Notes under the pieces: model-generated
What the model saw: only the letters and a program-made list of their open reading frames with translations
Database searches by the model: none
Told to the model about the DNA's origin: nothing
NCBI RefSeq assembly: GCF_001544795.2
Contig: NZ_FCOI02000017.1
Location: 1-64,000 of the forward strand
Origin: Caballeronia temeraria
GTDB taxonomy: Bacteria; Pseudomonadota; Gammaproteobacteria; Burkholderiales; Burkholderiaceae
Direction of reading: 5' to 3'
DNA: 64,000 nt
Part shown: positions 16,889 through 24,825 of the stretch, piece after piece
Layout of the letters: each line of letters opens with the position of its first letter
How positions within the stretch are numbered: the stretch's first letter is position 1
Program-made: the position numbers and the translations under genes

Positions 16889-17805
16889 GCCAGCCGCAAA
16901 AGATCATGGTGACCGGCGCGGCCGGTCTGCTCGGACGCGCCGTGTCGCGCTTGCTGCACGCACGCGGTGACGCGGTGATTCCAGTGGATCGCGAGGGCGG
17001 ACTGCGCATCGGCCAGATGACCGTACTGGAAGGCGACTTGCGCAACGTACATCGGCTGCATGCGCTCGCGCGCGACGGGCTGGATGCCGTCATTCATTGC
17101 GGCGCGTTTTCCGGGCCGATGGTTGCGCGCGACGATCCTGTCGCCATGTTCGATGTCAACATCGGCGGTACTGCGAACATGCTGGAACTGGCACGCATCC
17201 ATGGCGCGCGGCGCTTCGTCTATTGCTCGTCGACAAGCGCTTACGGCGATACGCCGCCCGGCCCAGTGAAGGAGGACGTGCCGATGGCGCCGGGAAGCCT
17301 CTATGGTGCGAGCAAGGTCTGCGGCGAGCAACTGGTCAGCGCCTACGCGAAGCAATACGGCGTGGACGGCGTGAGTCTGCGTCTGTCGTGGGTTTACGGT
17401 CCGCATCGCACCACCGACTGCATGATCCGCCGCATGCTCACCGACGCAATGCGCGGGCAGCCGACGCGCGTGCCGTTCGGCGCGGACTTTCATCGCCAGT
17501 ACATCCATGTCGATGACGCCGCCGCCGCGCTGCTTGCGGCCCTCGACGCGCCCTTGCTTCGCCGACGCGTCTACAACATCACCGGCGGCACCCGCCTCAC
17601 GCTCGGCGAAGTCGCGGAGGTCGTGCGCCGTGTGATGCCCGACGCCGATATCGAACTCGAACGCGGGCCCGATCCGCTCGACGAACTTCAGGAGCAGTTC
17701 GACATTTCGGCCGCAGCCACCGATTTGGGTTTTCGCCCGCGCCACGACATCGAGACCGGCATTCGGGCGTATGCGCAATGGCTTGCCGAAACAGCCGCCC
17801 GCTGA
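16885..17805 (+). CDS. NAD-dependent epimerase/dehydratase (extended SDR)
   Basis: 306 residues. The nucleotide motif is TGAAGLLG (about 10-17), then the catalytic serine region YCSSTSAYG and the YxxxK pair in LYGASKVCGE, followed by RLSWVYGPHRTTDC. The C-terminal substrate part is shorter than in sugar-nucleotide epimerases. Family members act as sugar epimerases, uronate dehydrogenases or hydroxy-acid dehydrogenases. The start overlaps the ATPase stop (ATGA). In this operon it most likely oxidises or epimerises a hydroxylated intermediate; the substrate is not readable. Confidence 0.92.
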   Translation: MSQPQKIMVTGAAGLLGRAVSRLLHARGDAVIPVDREGGLRIGQMTVLEGDLRNVHRLHALARDGLDAVIHCGAFSGPMVARDDPVAMFDVNIGGTANMLELARIHGARRFVYCSSTSAYGDTPPGPVKEDVPMAPGSLYGASKVCGEQLVSAYAKQYGVDGVSLRLSWVYGPHRTTDCMIRRMLTDAMRGQPTRVPFGADFHRQYIHVDDAAAALLAALDAPLLRRRVYNITGGTRLTLGEVAEVVRRVMPDADIELERGPDPLDELQEQFDISAAATDLGFRPRHDIETGIRAYAQWLAETAAR

Positions 17806-17839
17806 CGCGGCGCCGGTTTCCTCTTGACAGGGAGTGTTC

Positions 17840-18598
17840 ATGGAATCGTTTTCGTTGGAAGGCCGTACCGCGCTCGTGACGGGCGGCAACAGCGGCATCG
17901 GCCGTGCCATCGTGCGGCTTTTCGCGGCACAGGGGGCGAGCATCGGCATTTCGCATATCGGCGATGCAGCCGGCGCCCAGGCGCTCGCCGATGAACTCGG
18001 CGCGAACGGCACGCGTGTCGCGACGACCGAATGCGACGTGACGGATGCGGCGTCCGTCGCGCGCCTCGGCGCATGGGCCCGCGAAAAGCTCGGCGCCGTC
18101 GATATCCTCGTGAACGCGGCCGGCATCAGCGGCGAGACATCGTTCGTGGACCTGTCCATCGACGAATGGGACCGCATGATGGCCGTGAACCTGCGCGGCA
18201 CGTTCCTTGTGACGAAGCAGTTCTTCGCCGCCATGATCGCGCGCAAGTATGGCCGCATCATCAACATTGCATCGCAGCTTGCCTACAAGGGCACGCACGA
18301 CATGGCGCACTACTGCGCATCGAAGGCGGGCGTCGTCGGGTTCACGCGCGCGCTGTCGTATGAAGGCGCGCCGCACGGCGTAACCGTCAACGCGATCGCA
18401 CCGGGACCCGTCGAAACCGCAATGCTGGCGAGCTTCACGGATGCCTGGCGCGCAATGAAATTCGCGCAACTTCCCGCCGGCCGTTTCGGCGAAAGCGACG
18501 AAATCGCGCCCACCGCGCTGCTGCTCGCGTCCGAGACGGGCGGCGCATATTTCATCGGCCAGACGCTCTCGCCCAACGGCGGCGACGTGATGCTCTAA
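17840..18598 (+). CDS. SDR family oxidoreductase (paralogue of 4608-5366)
   Basis: 252 residues with TGGNSGIG (about 14-21), NAAG, INIASQ and the HYCASKAG catalytic segment. The start is ATG 17840, five bases after AGGGAG; the frame is also open from GTG 17834. Its second half resembles the SDR at 4608: RIINIASQL, VNAIAPGPVET, a VAPTA-like IAPTALLLAS and the terminal GQTLSPNGGDVM match closely. The paralogous pair on the two divergent operons suggests the operons serve one pathway in which similar intermediates, or two stereoisomers, are handled. Confidence 0.93.
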   Translation: MESFSLEGRTALVTGGNSGIGRAIVRLFAAQGASIGISHIGDAAGAQALADELGANGTRVATTECDVTDAASVARLGAWAREKLGAVDILVNAAGISGETSFVDLSIDEWDRMMAVNLRGTFLVTKQFFAAMIARKYGRIINIASQLAYKGTHDMAHYCASKAGVVGFTRALSYEGAPHGVTVNAIAPGPVETAMLASFTDAWRAMKFAQLPAGRFGESDEIAPTALLLASETGGAYFIGQTLSPNGGDVML

Positions 18599-18627
18599 CG
18601 ACTCATTGAACTGAACGGGAGCGACGT

Positions 18628-19530
18628 ATGGAACTGGAGCGCGACTTCATCGGCTATGGGGCGACGCCGCCCAATCCGCGATGGCCGGGCAACGCCCGTA
18701 TCGCGATCAACTTCGTGATGAACTATGAGGAAGGCTCGGAGCCTTCCATTGCCGATGGCGAAAGTGCGACCGAGACGTGGTTCACGGAATCCCACGGGTT
18801 GAACTCGGGCGTGCGCGGCCGCGATCTCGCCGCAGAAGGTCTGTTCGAATACGGCAGCCGCGTCGGCTTCTGGCGCCTGATGCGGCTTTTCGAAGAGCGC
18901 GGCCTGCCGCTCACCGTCTACGGCTGCGCGCTCGCGCTGGAGCGTAATCCGCAAGCCGCCGAAGCGATCCGCCAGGCACGCCATGACGTATGCAGTCACG
19001 GCTGGCGATGGATCAAGCACTACGAACTGGACGAAGCCACCGAACGCGAGCATATTCGCCGCGCCATCGAGTCGCTGACCCGCACCATCGGCGAACGCCC
19101 TTATGGCTGGTACTGCCGTTATTCGCCGTCGGTAAACACGCGCCGCCTGCTCGCCGAAGAAGGTGGTTTCCTTTACGATTCCGACTATTACGGCGACGAA
19201 CTGCCGTTCTGGAAGGTCGTCGAGAACCGTCCGCATTTGGTGATACCCTACTCGCTCACCACGAACGATGGACAGTACGCGGGTTCGGTCGGCACCGGCA
19301 GTCAGTGGTTCGAATTCATGCGCGATACTTTCGACATGTTGTATCGCGAAGGCGCGAGGCAGCCGAAGATGATGTCGGTCGGACTGCATATGCGTCTGAT
19401 CGGTCATCCGGCGCGCGCGGCCGGGCTCGAGCGATTCCTCGACCACGTAATGAAGCACGAAGACGTATGGATTACGCGGCGTCTCGACATTGCGCGTCAC
19501 TGGATCGCGGAACACCCGTTCATGGCGTAA
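18628..19530 (+). CDS. PuuE-like polysaccharide-deacetylase-family hydrolase
   Basis: 300 residues, the length of PuuE allantoinases (about 300-310). Family landmarks: an N-terminal IGYGATPPNPRWPGNARIA segment, ETWFTESHG, EYGSRVGFWRL, the CSHGWRWIKHYEL region (H124) and WYCRYSPSVNTRRL. PuuE-type enzymes hydrolyse cyclic amides such as allantoin. The combination with a dihydropyrimidinase-type enzyme makes an N-heterocyclic substrate plausible, but the rest of a ureide pathway is absent. It lies 29 bases after the SDR in the same operon. Confidence 0.9.
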   Translation: MELERDFIGYGATPPNPRWPGNARIAINFVMNYEEGSEPSIADGESATETWFTESHGLNSGVRGRDLAAEGLFEYGSRVGFWRLMRLFEERGLPLTVYGCALALERNPQAAEAIRQARHDVCSHGWRWIKHYELDEATEREHIRRAIESLTRTIGERPYGWYCRYSPSVNTRRLLAEEGGFLYDSDYYGDELPFWKVVENRPHLVIPYSLTTNDGQYAGSVGTGSQWFEFMRDTFDMLYREGARQPKMMSVGLHMRLIGHPARAAGLERFLDHVMKHEDVWITRRLDIARHWIAEHPFMA

Positions 19531-19563
19531 CACCGACCAGCGCTCGCGAACACCAACTCAACG

Positions 19564-19583
19564 GCATGTCGACCTCGACATGC
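19564..19583. promoter_or_regulatory. Perfect 20-bp palindrome before the GntR gene
   Basis: GCATGTCGA, two bases, TCGACATGC: an exact 9+2+9 inverted repeat between the PuuE-like stop (19530) and the GntR start (19606). The size and position suit a dimeric-regulator operator, perhaps for autoregulation by the adjacent GntR protein. It has no T-run and is too short-looped for a terminator. Confidence 0.5.
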
Positions 19584-19605
19584 GCTATTACTCGAAGTGC
19601 AGCAC

Positions 19606-20331
19606 ATGCTAAAAACAGTCGGCGAAAAGCAGACAGGCAAACCCCGCAAGACGCGCGAGGGCGACAATACCAGCGAAGACATCTACGAGCAGATCTACGT
19701 CGCGCTGCTCGAACACCGCCTGTTGCCCGGCACGAAACTCGCCGAAGAGCGGCTTGCAAGCATCTTCGGCGTGAATCGCGCGCGCGTGCGCGATGCCCTC
19801 AGTCGTCTCGCCTACGAGCAGATCGTCGAGGTCTATCCGAAAAAAGGCTGGTTCGTCGCAAAGCCGTCCGTCGATCAGGCGCGCGATGTCTTCGAGGCGC
19901 GCAGAGTCATCGAACCGGCCGTCATACGTCGGCTCACGCGTGCGACGACGCCGGACAAGCTCGCGCAACTGCGCAACCACTTACGCCTCGAGATGGATGC
20001 CCGCGAGCGCTCCGACAAGCGCGCGGTCATTCGGCTTTCCGGGGAATTCCACAACCTCGTCGCGACGTTATCGGGCAATTCAGCCTTCACGCGCAGCATG
20101 CGTGAGCTGACGACGCTCACCTGCCTGGTGATCCTGCTCTACGACGCACCGATCAGCGCGAGTTGCCGGGCGGACGAGCATGCCGCTGTCGTGGACGCGA
20201 TCGCGGATGGTAAAGGCGAACGCGCGGTCGAACTCATGCTTCATCATCTCGACCACATCGAAGGCTCGCTCAATCTCGATGTCGTCGAAGAAGAGGTCGA
20301 TCTCGAGGAGATCTTCAGGCGGCGCGATTAA
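19606..20331 (+). CDS. GntR/FCD-family transcriptional regulator
   Basis: 241 residues. A single winged helix at about 20-90 includes LLPGTKLAEERLASIFGVNR and the recognition helix region VRDALSRLAYEQ. An FCD effector domain (about 95-220) has FEARRVIEPAVIRRL and GEFHNLVATLSGN. The C-terminus is unusually acidic (DVVEEEVDLEEIF). ATG 19606 is chosen over GTG 19597 on codon grounds only; no good ribosome-binding site is seen. It is embedded in the plus-strand catabolic series and follows a 20-bp palindrome. Confidence 0.93.
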   Translation: MLKTVGEKQTGKPRKTREGDNTSEDIYEQIYVALLEHRLLPGTKLAEERLASIFGVNRARVRDALSRLAYEQIVEVYPKKGWFVAKPSVDQARDVFEARRVIEPAVIRRLTRATTPDKLAQLRNHLRLEMDARERSDKRAVIRLSGEFHNLVATLSGNSAFTRSMRELTTLTCLVILLYDAPISASCRADEHAAVVDAIADGKGERAVELMLHHLDHIEGSLNLDVVEEEVDLEEIFRRRD

Positions 20332-20592
20332 GGCCCGCGTCGCGCTCGGTCGCGGATATCCATTTCTGGCCCGGCGCGTCGCTGCGGGGCTAATCTCCTT
20401 GCCGGTCTTTCACCGAGCGCTTGCGTCCAAGCGCGACACATCAGACAACAGCGCTCAAAATTCGCCGATGGGCGAAATCGCACGATCGTCAGAGACGCCG
20501 TTGAAGCGGCGGCCCGAAGACGCATCGCGCAGTCCTGACGGCTGCATAAATCCTATTCCGGGCGACCCCTGAATCCGCTGAAAGTCCACTTC

Positions 20593-20598
20593 TATACT
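20593..20598 (+). promoter_or_regulatory. Possible -10 element for the aldolase gene
   Basis: TATACT stands about 30 bases before the ATG of the class II aldolase gene in a 299-base gap, with only a weak -35 match (TGAATC at 20570-20575). GAGGAGA just before the ATG is the ribosome-binding site. The rest of the gap (20332-20570) shows nothing recognisable. Confidence 0.35.
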
Positions 20599-20630
20599 GG
20601 CACTCCATACCTTCACGAGGAGATACATCG

Positions 20631-21440
20631 ATGTTGATGGACGCCAAGGACTCGATCTACAGCCCGACACAGGACGATCTGATTTTTCCGCAAGAACCGA
20701 CATTTTCGAGCTCGGCCGAGGAACGCCGCTATCGCAAGGAGCATCTCGCGGCGGCATGCCGGATCTTCGCCCGGCACGGCTTCAGCTTTGGCTTCGGAGG
20801 CCATCTGACCGTGCGCGATCCCGAGCATCCGGAACTCTTCTGGACCAATCCGATGTGCGTGCCGTGGTCCCGCACGAAGACATCGCAACTGGTGCTCGTC
20901 GATCATTCCGGCACCGTGATCGAAGGCAAGTACGCCGTGAATCGCGCGGGTTATGTGCTGCACTCGGCGATTCACGCCGAAAATCCCGACATCATCGGCT
21001 CGTGCCATGCTCATACCGTGAACGGCGACGCCTGGGCCGCGATGGGCAAGCCGCTCGATTACGTGACGCAGGACGCGTGCATGTTCTACGGCAGCCACAC
21101 CGTCGTGCGCGATGGCGCGGGCAAGGTCCCGGTCGCCAATGAATCGGGCAATCCGATCGCGCGCGCCTTCAACGATCACAAGGCCATCATTCATCAGAAT
21201 CACGGTCTGCTGACCGCGAGCCGTCACAGTATCGACGATGCCGTGTGGACCTTCATCGCACTCGATCATTGCTGCAAGATGCAGTTGCTGATGGACGCGA
21301 CCGAATCGCGCCCGATCGAGATCGATCCGGAATTCGCCGAGTATTCGCATCGGCATCTGGGCAATTCGTTCATCAGCTGGTTGCACTTCCAGACCATGCT
21401 CTACGAAATCAACGAGCAGGAGCCCGATTACCTCGACTGA
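20631..21440 (+). CDS. Class II aldolase/adducin-family protein
   Basis: 269 residues. The zinc ligands expected in the family are present: H126 and H128 (SCHAHTVNG) and H191 (IIHQNHGLLT). N-terminal GFGGHLTVRDPEHPELFW fits the decarboxylase/aldolase subfamily without a phosphosugar signature. The enzyme cleaves or decarboxylates a hydroxy or keto acid. It has its own upstream gap and a good ribosome-binding site, so it may start a separate transcript with the MFS gene that follows. It probably supplies the carbon-carbon cleavage step at the end of the block A pathway (inference). Confidence 0.92.
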   Translation: MLMDAKDSIYSPTQDDLIFPQEPTFSSSAEERRYRKEHLAAACRIFARHGFSFGFGGHLTVRDPEHPELFWTNPMCVPWSRTKTSQLVLVDHSGTVIEGKYAVNRAGYVLHSAIHAENPDIIGSCHAHTVNGDAWAAMGKPLDYVTQDACMFYGSHTVVRDGAGKVPVANESGNPIARAFNDHKAIIHQNHGLLTASRHSIDDAVWTFIALDHCCKMQLLMDATESRPIEIDPEFAEYSHRHLGNSFISWLHFQTMLYEINEQEPDYLD

Positions 21441-21539
21441 TACATCGGTGTTTCGAGGTACGGCGGCGGCATGCGCGATGTCGCGACTTACCCGCGCATG
21501 CCGCGAAGGCGCTCAAGAATATCTATATTGGAGACACGC

Positions 21540-22844
21540 ATGGACGCGTTATATGGCGAAGAAGCCGTCAGACAGACGGACATGAGCCGCACTTACTACC
21601 GGGCCTACTGGCGGCTGTTGCCCCTTTTGCTCATCTGTTATCTCGTCGCTTATCTCGATCGCGTCAACGTGGGCTTCGCGAAACTGCAAATGCTCGACGC
21701 ACTGCGTTTCGATGACGCGATCTACGGACTCGGCTCGGGCATATTCTTCGCGGGCTACTTCTTCTTCGAGGTCCCCAGCAATCTCGTCATGCGCCGTGTC
21801 GGCGCGCGCAAGTGGATTGCCCGCATCATGCTGACATGGGGCGTCATCTCGGCGGCGATGATCTTCGTGCAGACGCCGATGCAGTTCTACGTCGCACGCT
21901 TCCTGCTCGGCGCGGCCGAAGCCGGTTTCGCACCCGCGATCATGTATCTGCTCACGCTCTGGTTTCCGGCCCGCTATCGCGGCCGCGCGATGTCCATCTA
22001 CGTGATGGGCGCGCCGCTCGCGTTCGTCGTCGGCGGGCCGATCTCCGGCTACATCCTGCATGCGTTCTCCGGCAACGCGCATATGGCGGCGTGGCAATGG
22101 CTCTTTCTGATCGAAGCGATCCCGGCCGTCGTGCTCGCGTTCGTCGTACTTGCCTTTCTCGATGACGATCCCGCGCACTCGAGATGGATCAGCGATGACG
22201 AGCGCTCGAACGTCCTGGCCGAGATCCGCGCGGAGAACGCGGGCAAGATCGATCATCCGAGCGTGCGCGCGTTTCTCGCAAACCGGAAGCTGTGGTGGTT
22301 CTGCGCGATCTTCTTCTGCCTGATCATGGGACTCTACGCGCTCGGCTTCTGGATGCCCTCGCTCATCAAGCGCAGCGGCGTGACCGATCCGTTGTCCATC
22401 GGCCTATATTCGGCGGTGCCGAACGTCGTGGCGGCGATCGCGCTGTTTGTGTCGAATCGCAGCGCCGACCGCACCGGCGGACGCCGCGCGCACTTCGCTC
22501 TCTTCATGCTGATCGGCGCGGTGGGTCTTGCGACGAGCATGTGGCTTTCGGCAGGCCCGATCATGACGACGCTATGTCTCTCGGTCGCGGCGGCGGGCGT
22601 CTACTCGTGCGTCGCGCTCTTCTGGGCGCTGCCGACAAGCCTCTTCGTCGGCGCATCGGTCGCTGCGGCACTCGCGTTCATCAATTCCGTCGGGAATATC
22701 GCCGGATTCGTCTCGCCCTATCTCGTCGGCATGCTCAATGTGATGGTCGGTCACGCCGAAGTGGGTATGTACGTGATCTCCGCGTTTCTCGTGCTCGGTG
22801 CGGCGATGACCATGCTTCTGCCGAAGACGCTCGACGACAAGTGA
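21540..22844 (+). CDS. MFS transporter, anion:cation symporter (ACS) type
   Basis: 434 residues and 12 predicted membrane segments. The N-terminus RAYWRLLPLLLICYLVAYLD-type first helix, followed by RVNVGFAKLQM, is diagnostic of the ACS family (phthalate, tartrate, glucarate, hexuronate carriers). FEVPSNLVMRRVGARKWIAR and LWFPARYRGRAM follow. The start is ATG 21540 with GGAGAC upstream; the frame is open to 21471. It imports an organic anion with protons and follows the aldolase, so it may deliver the same hydroxy-acid substrate. Confidence 0.92.
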   Translation: MDALYGEEAVRQTDMSRTYYRAYWRLLPLLLICYLVAYLDRVNVGFAKLQMLDALRFDDAIYGLGSGIFFAGYFFFEVPSNLVMRRVGARKWIARIMLTWGVISAAMIFVQTPMQFYVARFLLGAAEAGFAPAIMYLLTLWFPARYRGRAMSIYVMGAPLAFVVGGPISGYILHAFSGNAHMAAWQWLFLIEAIPAVVLAFVVLAFLDDDPAHSRWISDDERSNVLAEIRAENAGKIDHPSVRAFLANRKLWWFCAIFFCLIMGLYALGFWMPSLIKRSGVTDPLSIGLYSAVPNVVAAIALFVSNRSADRTGGRRAHFALFMLIGAVGLATSMWLSAGPIMTTLCLSVAAAGVYSCVALFWALPTSLFVGASVAAALAFINSVGNIAGFVSPYLVGMLNVMVGHAEVGMYVISAFLVLGAAMTMLLPKTLDDK

Positions 22845-22851
22845 AGCGAGC

Positions 22852-22881
22852 GCTCAGGCGGCCCACGGCGGCCGCCTGAGC
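22852..22881. terminator. Terminator between convergent MFS and LysR genes
   Basis: A perfect 12-bp stem, GCTCAGGCGGCC (22852-22863) with GGCCGCCTGAGC (22870-22881), has a 6-base loop and is followed by CTTTCC on the plus strand. It overlaps the last codons of the LysR gene. It should end plus-strand transcripts from the MFS gene; for the LysR direction no T-run is present. Confidence 0.65.
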
Positions 22882-23765
22882 CTTTCCGTCACGTGATCGA
22901 TGAACGCCCGCACGCGCGGATGCAGTGACGAATCGCGCGGATACAGCGCATAGATTGCGGTTTCGTCCTTCGGCTGGAAGTCAGTCAAAAGCGGTACGAG
23001 CATGTTGCTGCGAATCGAGGGAAGCACCATATGCTCGGCCATGCGCGTAATGCCGACGCCAGCCAGACACATATACACCGAACTCACGCCGCTGCTCGTC
23101 TGAAAGTTGCCGTTGATGAGCATGGACGTGCGCTCGCCATTGACCACGAATGGCCAATGGTTCAGATGATCCATCGGCGGCTCCCACATCAGGCAATTGT
23201 GGCTGACGAGATCCGCCGGCACCGAGGGCACGCCGTGCCGTGCGATATACGAAGGCGACGCGGTCACGACGCGTTGCAGATGACACAGTTTGCGGCTGAC
23301 CAGATTCGAGTCCTGCAGGCTTCCCATGCGGATCGCGACATCGAATCCTTCTCCGATGACGTCCGCGAGCGTGTCCGACAGCGACAGGCGCACCCGCAGG
23401 CCGGGATAGCGCTCGAGAAAGCCCGGAATGAGCGGCACGATCTGGTCCATGCCAAACGAAGTCGCCACCGTCACGCGGATACTGCCGGTCATGTGCTGAC
23501 CCGCGCGCGCGAGTTGCGCTTCGCCGGTGTCGATGTCGTCGAGAATGCGCTTGCACAGCGCGAGATATTCGCTGCCTTCCTCCGTGATCTGCAGGCTGCG
23601 CGTCGAGCGCCTGAGCAGCGCGACGCCAAGGCGCTTTTCGAGAGCCGAGACCGCACGGCTAACGTACGGCTGCTGGAGGTTGAGCATGAGCGCCGCGGCG
23701 GTGAATCCGCCGGTTTCCGCGACGGCCTTGAAAATCCTCATTTCGACGAGGCGTTCGTCCTTCAT
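22854..23765 (-). CDS. LysR-family transcriptional regulator
   Basis: 303 residues. N-terminal winged helix (MRIFKAVAETGGFTAAALML, then PYVSRAVSALEKRLG, residues 9-50) followed by a periplasmic-binding-like effector domain with GSIRVTVATSFG at about 90-101. The C-terminus (AIYALYPRDSSLHPRVRAFIDHV) is the common form of the large LysR subgroup related to CrgA/DmlR. Convergent with the MFS gene, it faces the gene-poor region upstream, so its target may be elsewhere or itself. Confidence 0.93.
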   Translation of the reverse strand: MKDERLVEMRIFKAVAETGGFTAAALMLNLQQPYVSRAVSALEKRLGVALLRRSTRSLQITEEGSEYLALCKRILDDIDTGEAQLARAGQHMTGSIRVTVATSFGMDQIVPLIPGFLERYPGLRVRLSLSDTLADVIGEGFDVAIRMGSLQDSNLVSRKLCHLQRVVTASPSYIARHGVPSVPADLVSHNCLMWEPPMDHLNHWPFVVNGERTSMLINGNFQTSSGVSSVYMCLAGVGITRMAEHMVLPSIRSNMLVPLLTDFQPKDETAIYALYPRDSSLHPRVRAFIDHVTERLRRPPWAA

Positions 23766-24237
23766 GTACGCGGTGCGGTGTAAGCGATGATTAGCCAGGC
23801 ATCTTAGCCAGCGGCTGCGCGCTTCTATATCGGGAGTTCCACGGGTATGCGTTTTGGGTCAGGGACGGGCTCGCCACGACGCGCCCCCGACGAAGGCATT
23901 GCGGTTTCCGCAGGACACAAGCCTTAATCACGCACAACGCCGCTCGAAGCCTTCGCGGTCCGCGTGACGATTCCCTGCGACATCCCGACGACATGCGCGG
24001 CGAATGCCGTCGCGCCGGTACCCTGACATGCTTCGGTGGCAGCGCCACGCCACTTCCCGGATCAAACGTCCACGATCGGCCGAGCAAAGCCTGCCCTTGT
24101 TCGACCTGGCGGCAGAAATCGCTGATCGACGTTCAATGCCGTTCGCGGCTGATCGTCACCTAGCCGTACCGCCGAACCCCGTTGGGAGCCGTCCCAGGCA
24201 ATTACTGAGTGTATTGGGTCGGGAAAGAAACATGCAA
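23766..24237. other. Gene-poor DNA
   Basis: Between the LysR start and the frameshifted small gene I find no frame with convincing coding character on either strand. A short minus-strand segment around 23930-24030 reads AAHVVGMSQGIVTRTAKASS before a stop and could be the tail of a decayed gene, but I cannot identify it. Confidence 0.35.
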
Positions 24238-24478
24238 TCAGTCGACAGGACCGAGTAACAGGTCGGATTGCGGCTTGGCCGGCGATTTCGCCCACCAGAT
24301 ACCCCCATCGCTCGGTAAACGGTCCGTTGCGCAACGGGATGCGGCCTCCCCGCGCCCCGAGCACCTTGAGGTTTGTGGCGCCTTTTATCTGAAAGGTCAC
24401 GTCGAAGGTGTTGTCGTCAGCAGCCGAAGTCAGTTCGATGTGAATGTCGAAGCCGCGGTACGCGATCGTTCGGTGCAT
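24238..24478 (-). pseudogene. Small conserved-looking protein with a C-terminal frameshift
   Basis: The ATG at 24478 has a strong AGGGAGA site 5 bases upstream and opens MHRTIAYRGFDIHIEL, followed by VTFQIKGATNLKVLG and GPFTERWGYLVGEIAGQAAI. In the annotated frame the protein then runs on into unlikely, arginine-rich sequence to 24062. If one C is skipped after AGQAAI, the frame reads DLLLGPVD and stops at 24238, giving a compact protein of about 80 residues. I infer a recent single-base frameshift (or sequencing error) in a small cytoplasmic protein. No function is known to me; the fold looks strand-rich. Confidence 0.55.
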
Positions 24479-24825
24479 GAAAGTCTCCCTTTCGTCTTCG
24501 GAGACTAACATGAGTCAGCATCCGCTGGCCTACGCAACCATTGGGATAGATGGCCATCGATCCCGCCACCACGCGTATTCGAATGTCTACCCACCTGAAA
24601 GTTCAGGACTGTCTAACGTGCCAGCGACCCGGGCGTCGCCGGCGCGGCGCGTCCCATCACTGAACCCGCCGCCAGGTGCTGAAGTACGTCCATCGCGTGC
24701 CCAAGTTACTCGTTAGGTGGTGCCCTGCGCCAGGCAGGCGCGCAACAAGCCGCAGCTTCGTCACGCCGTGGTGTCGGGCTTGACGCATTCCAACGCGCGA
24801 AACAGGCGATTCTGAGTACGATCTG
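24479..24825. other. Gene-poor DNA
   Basis: About 350 bases without a supportable gene between two minus-strand genes. Composition is mixed and I see no terminator or repeated element. Confidence 0.35.
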
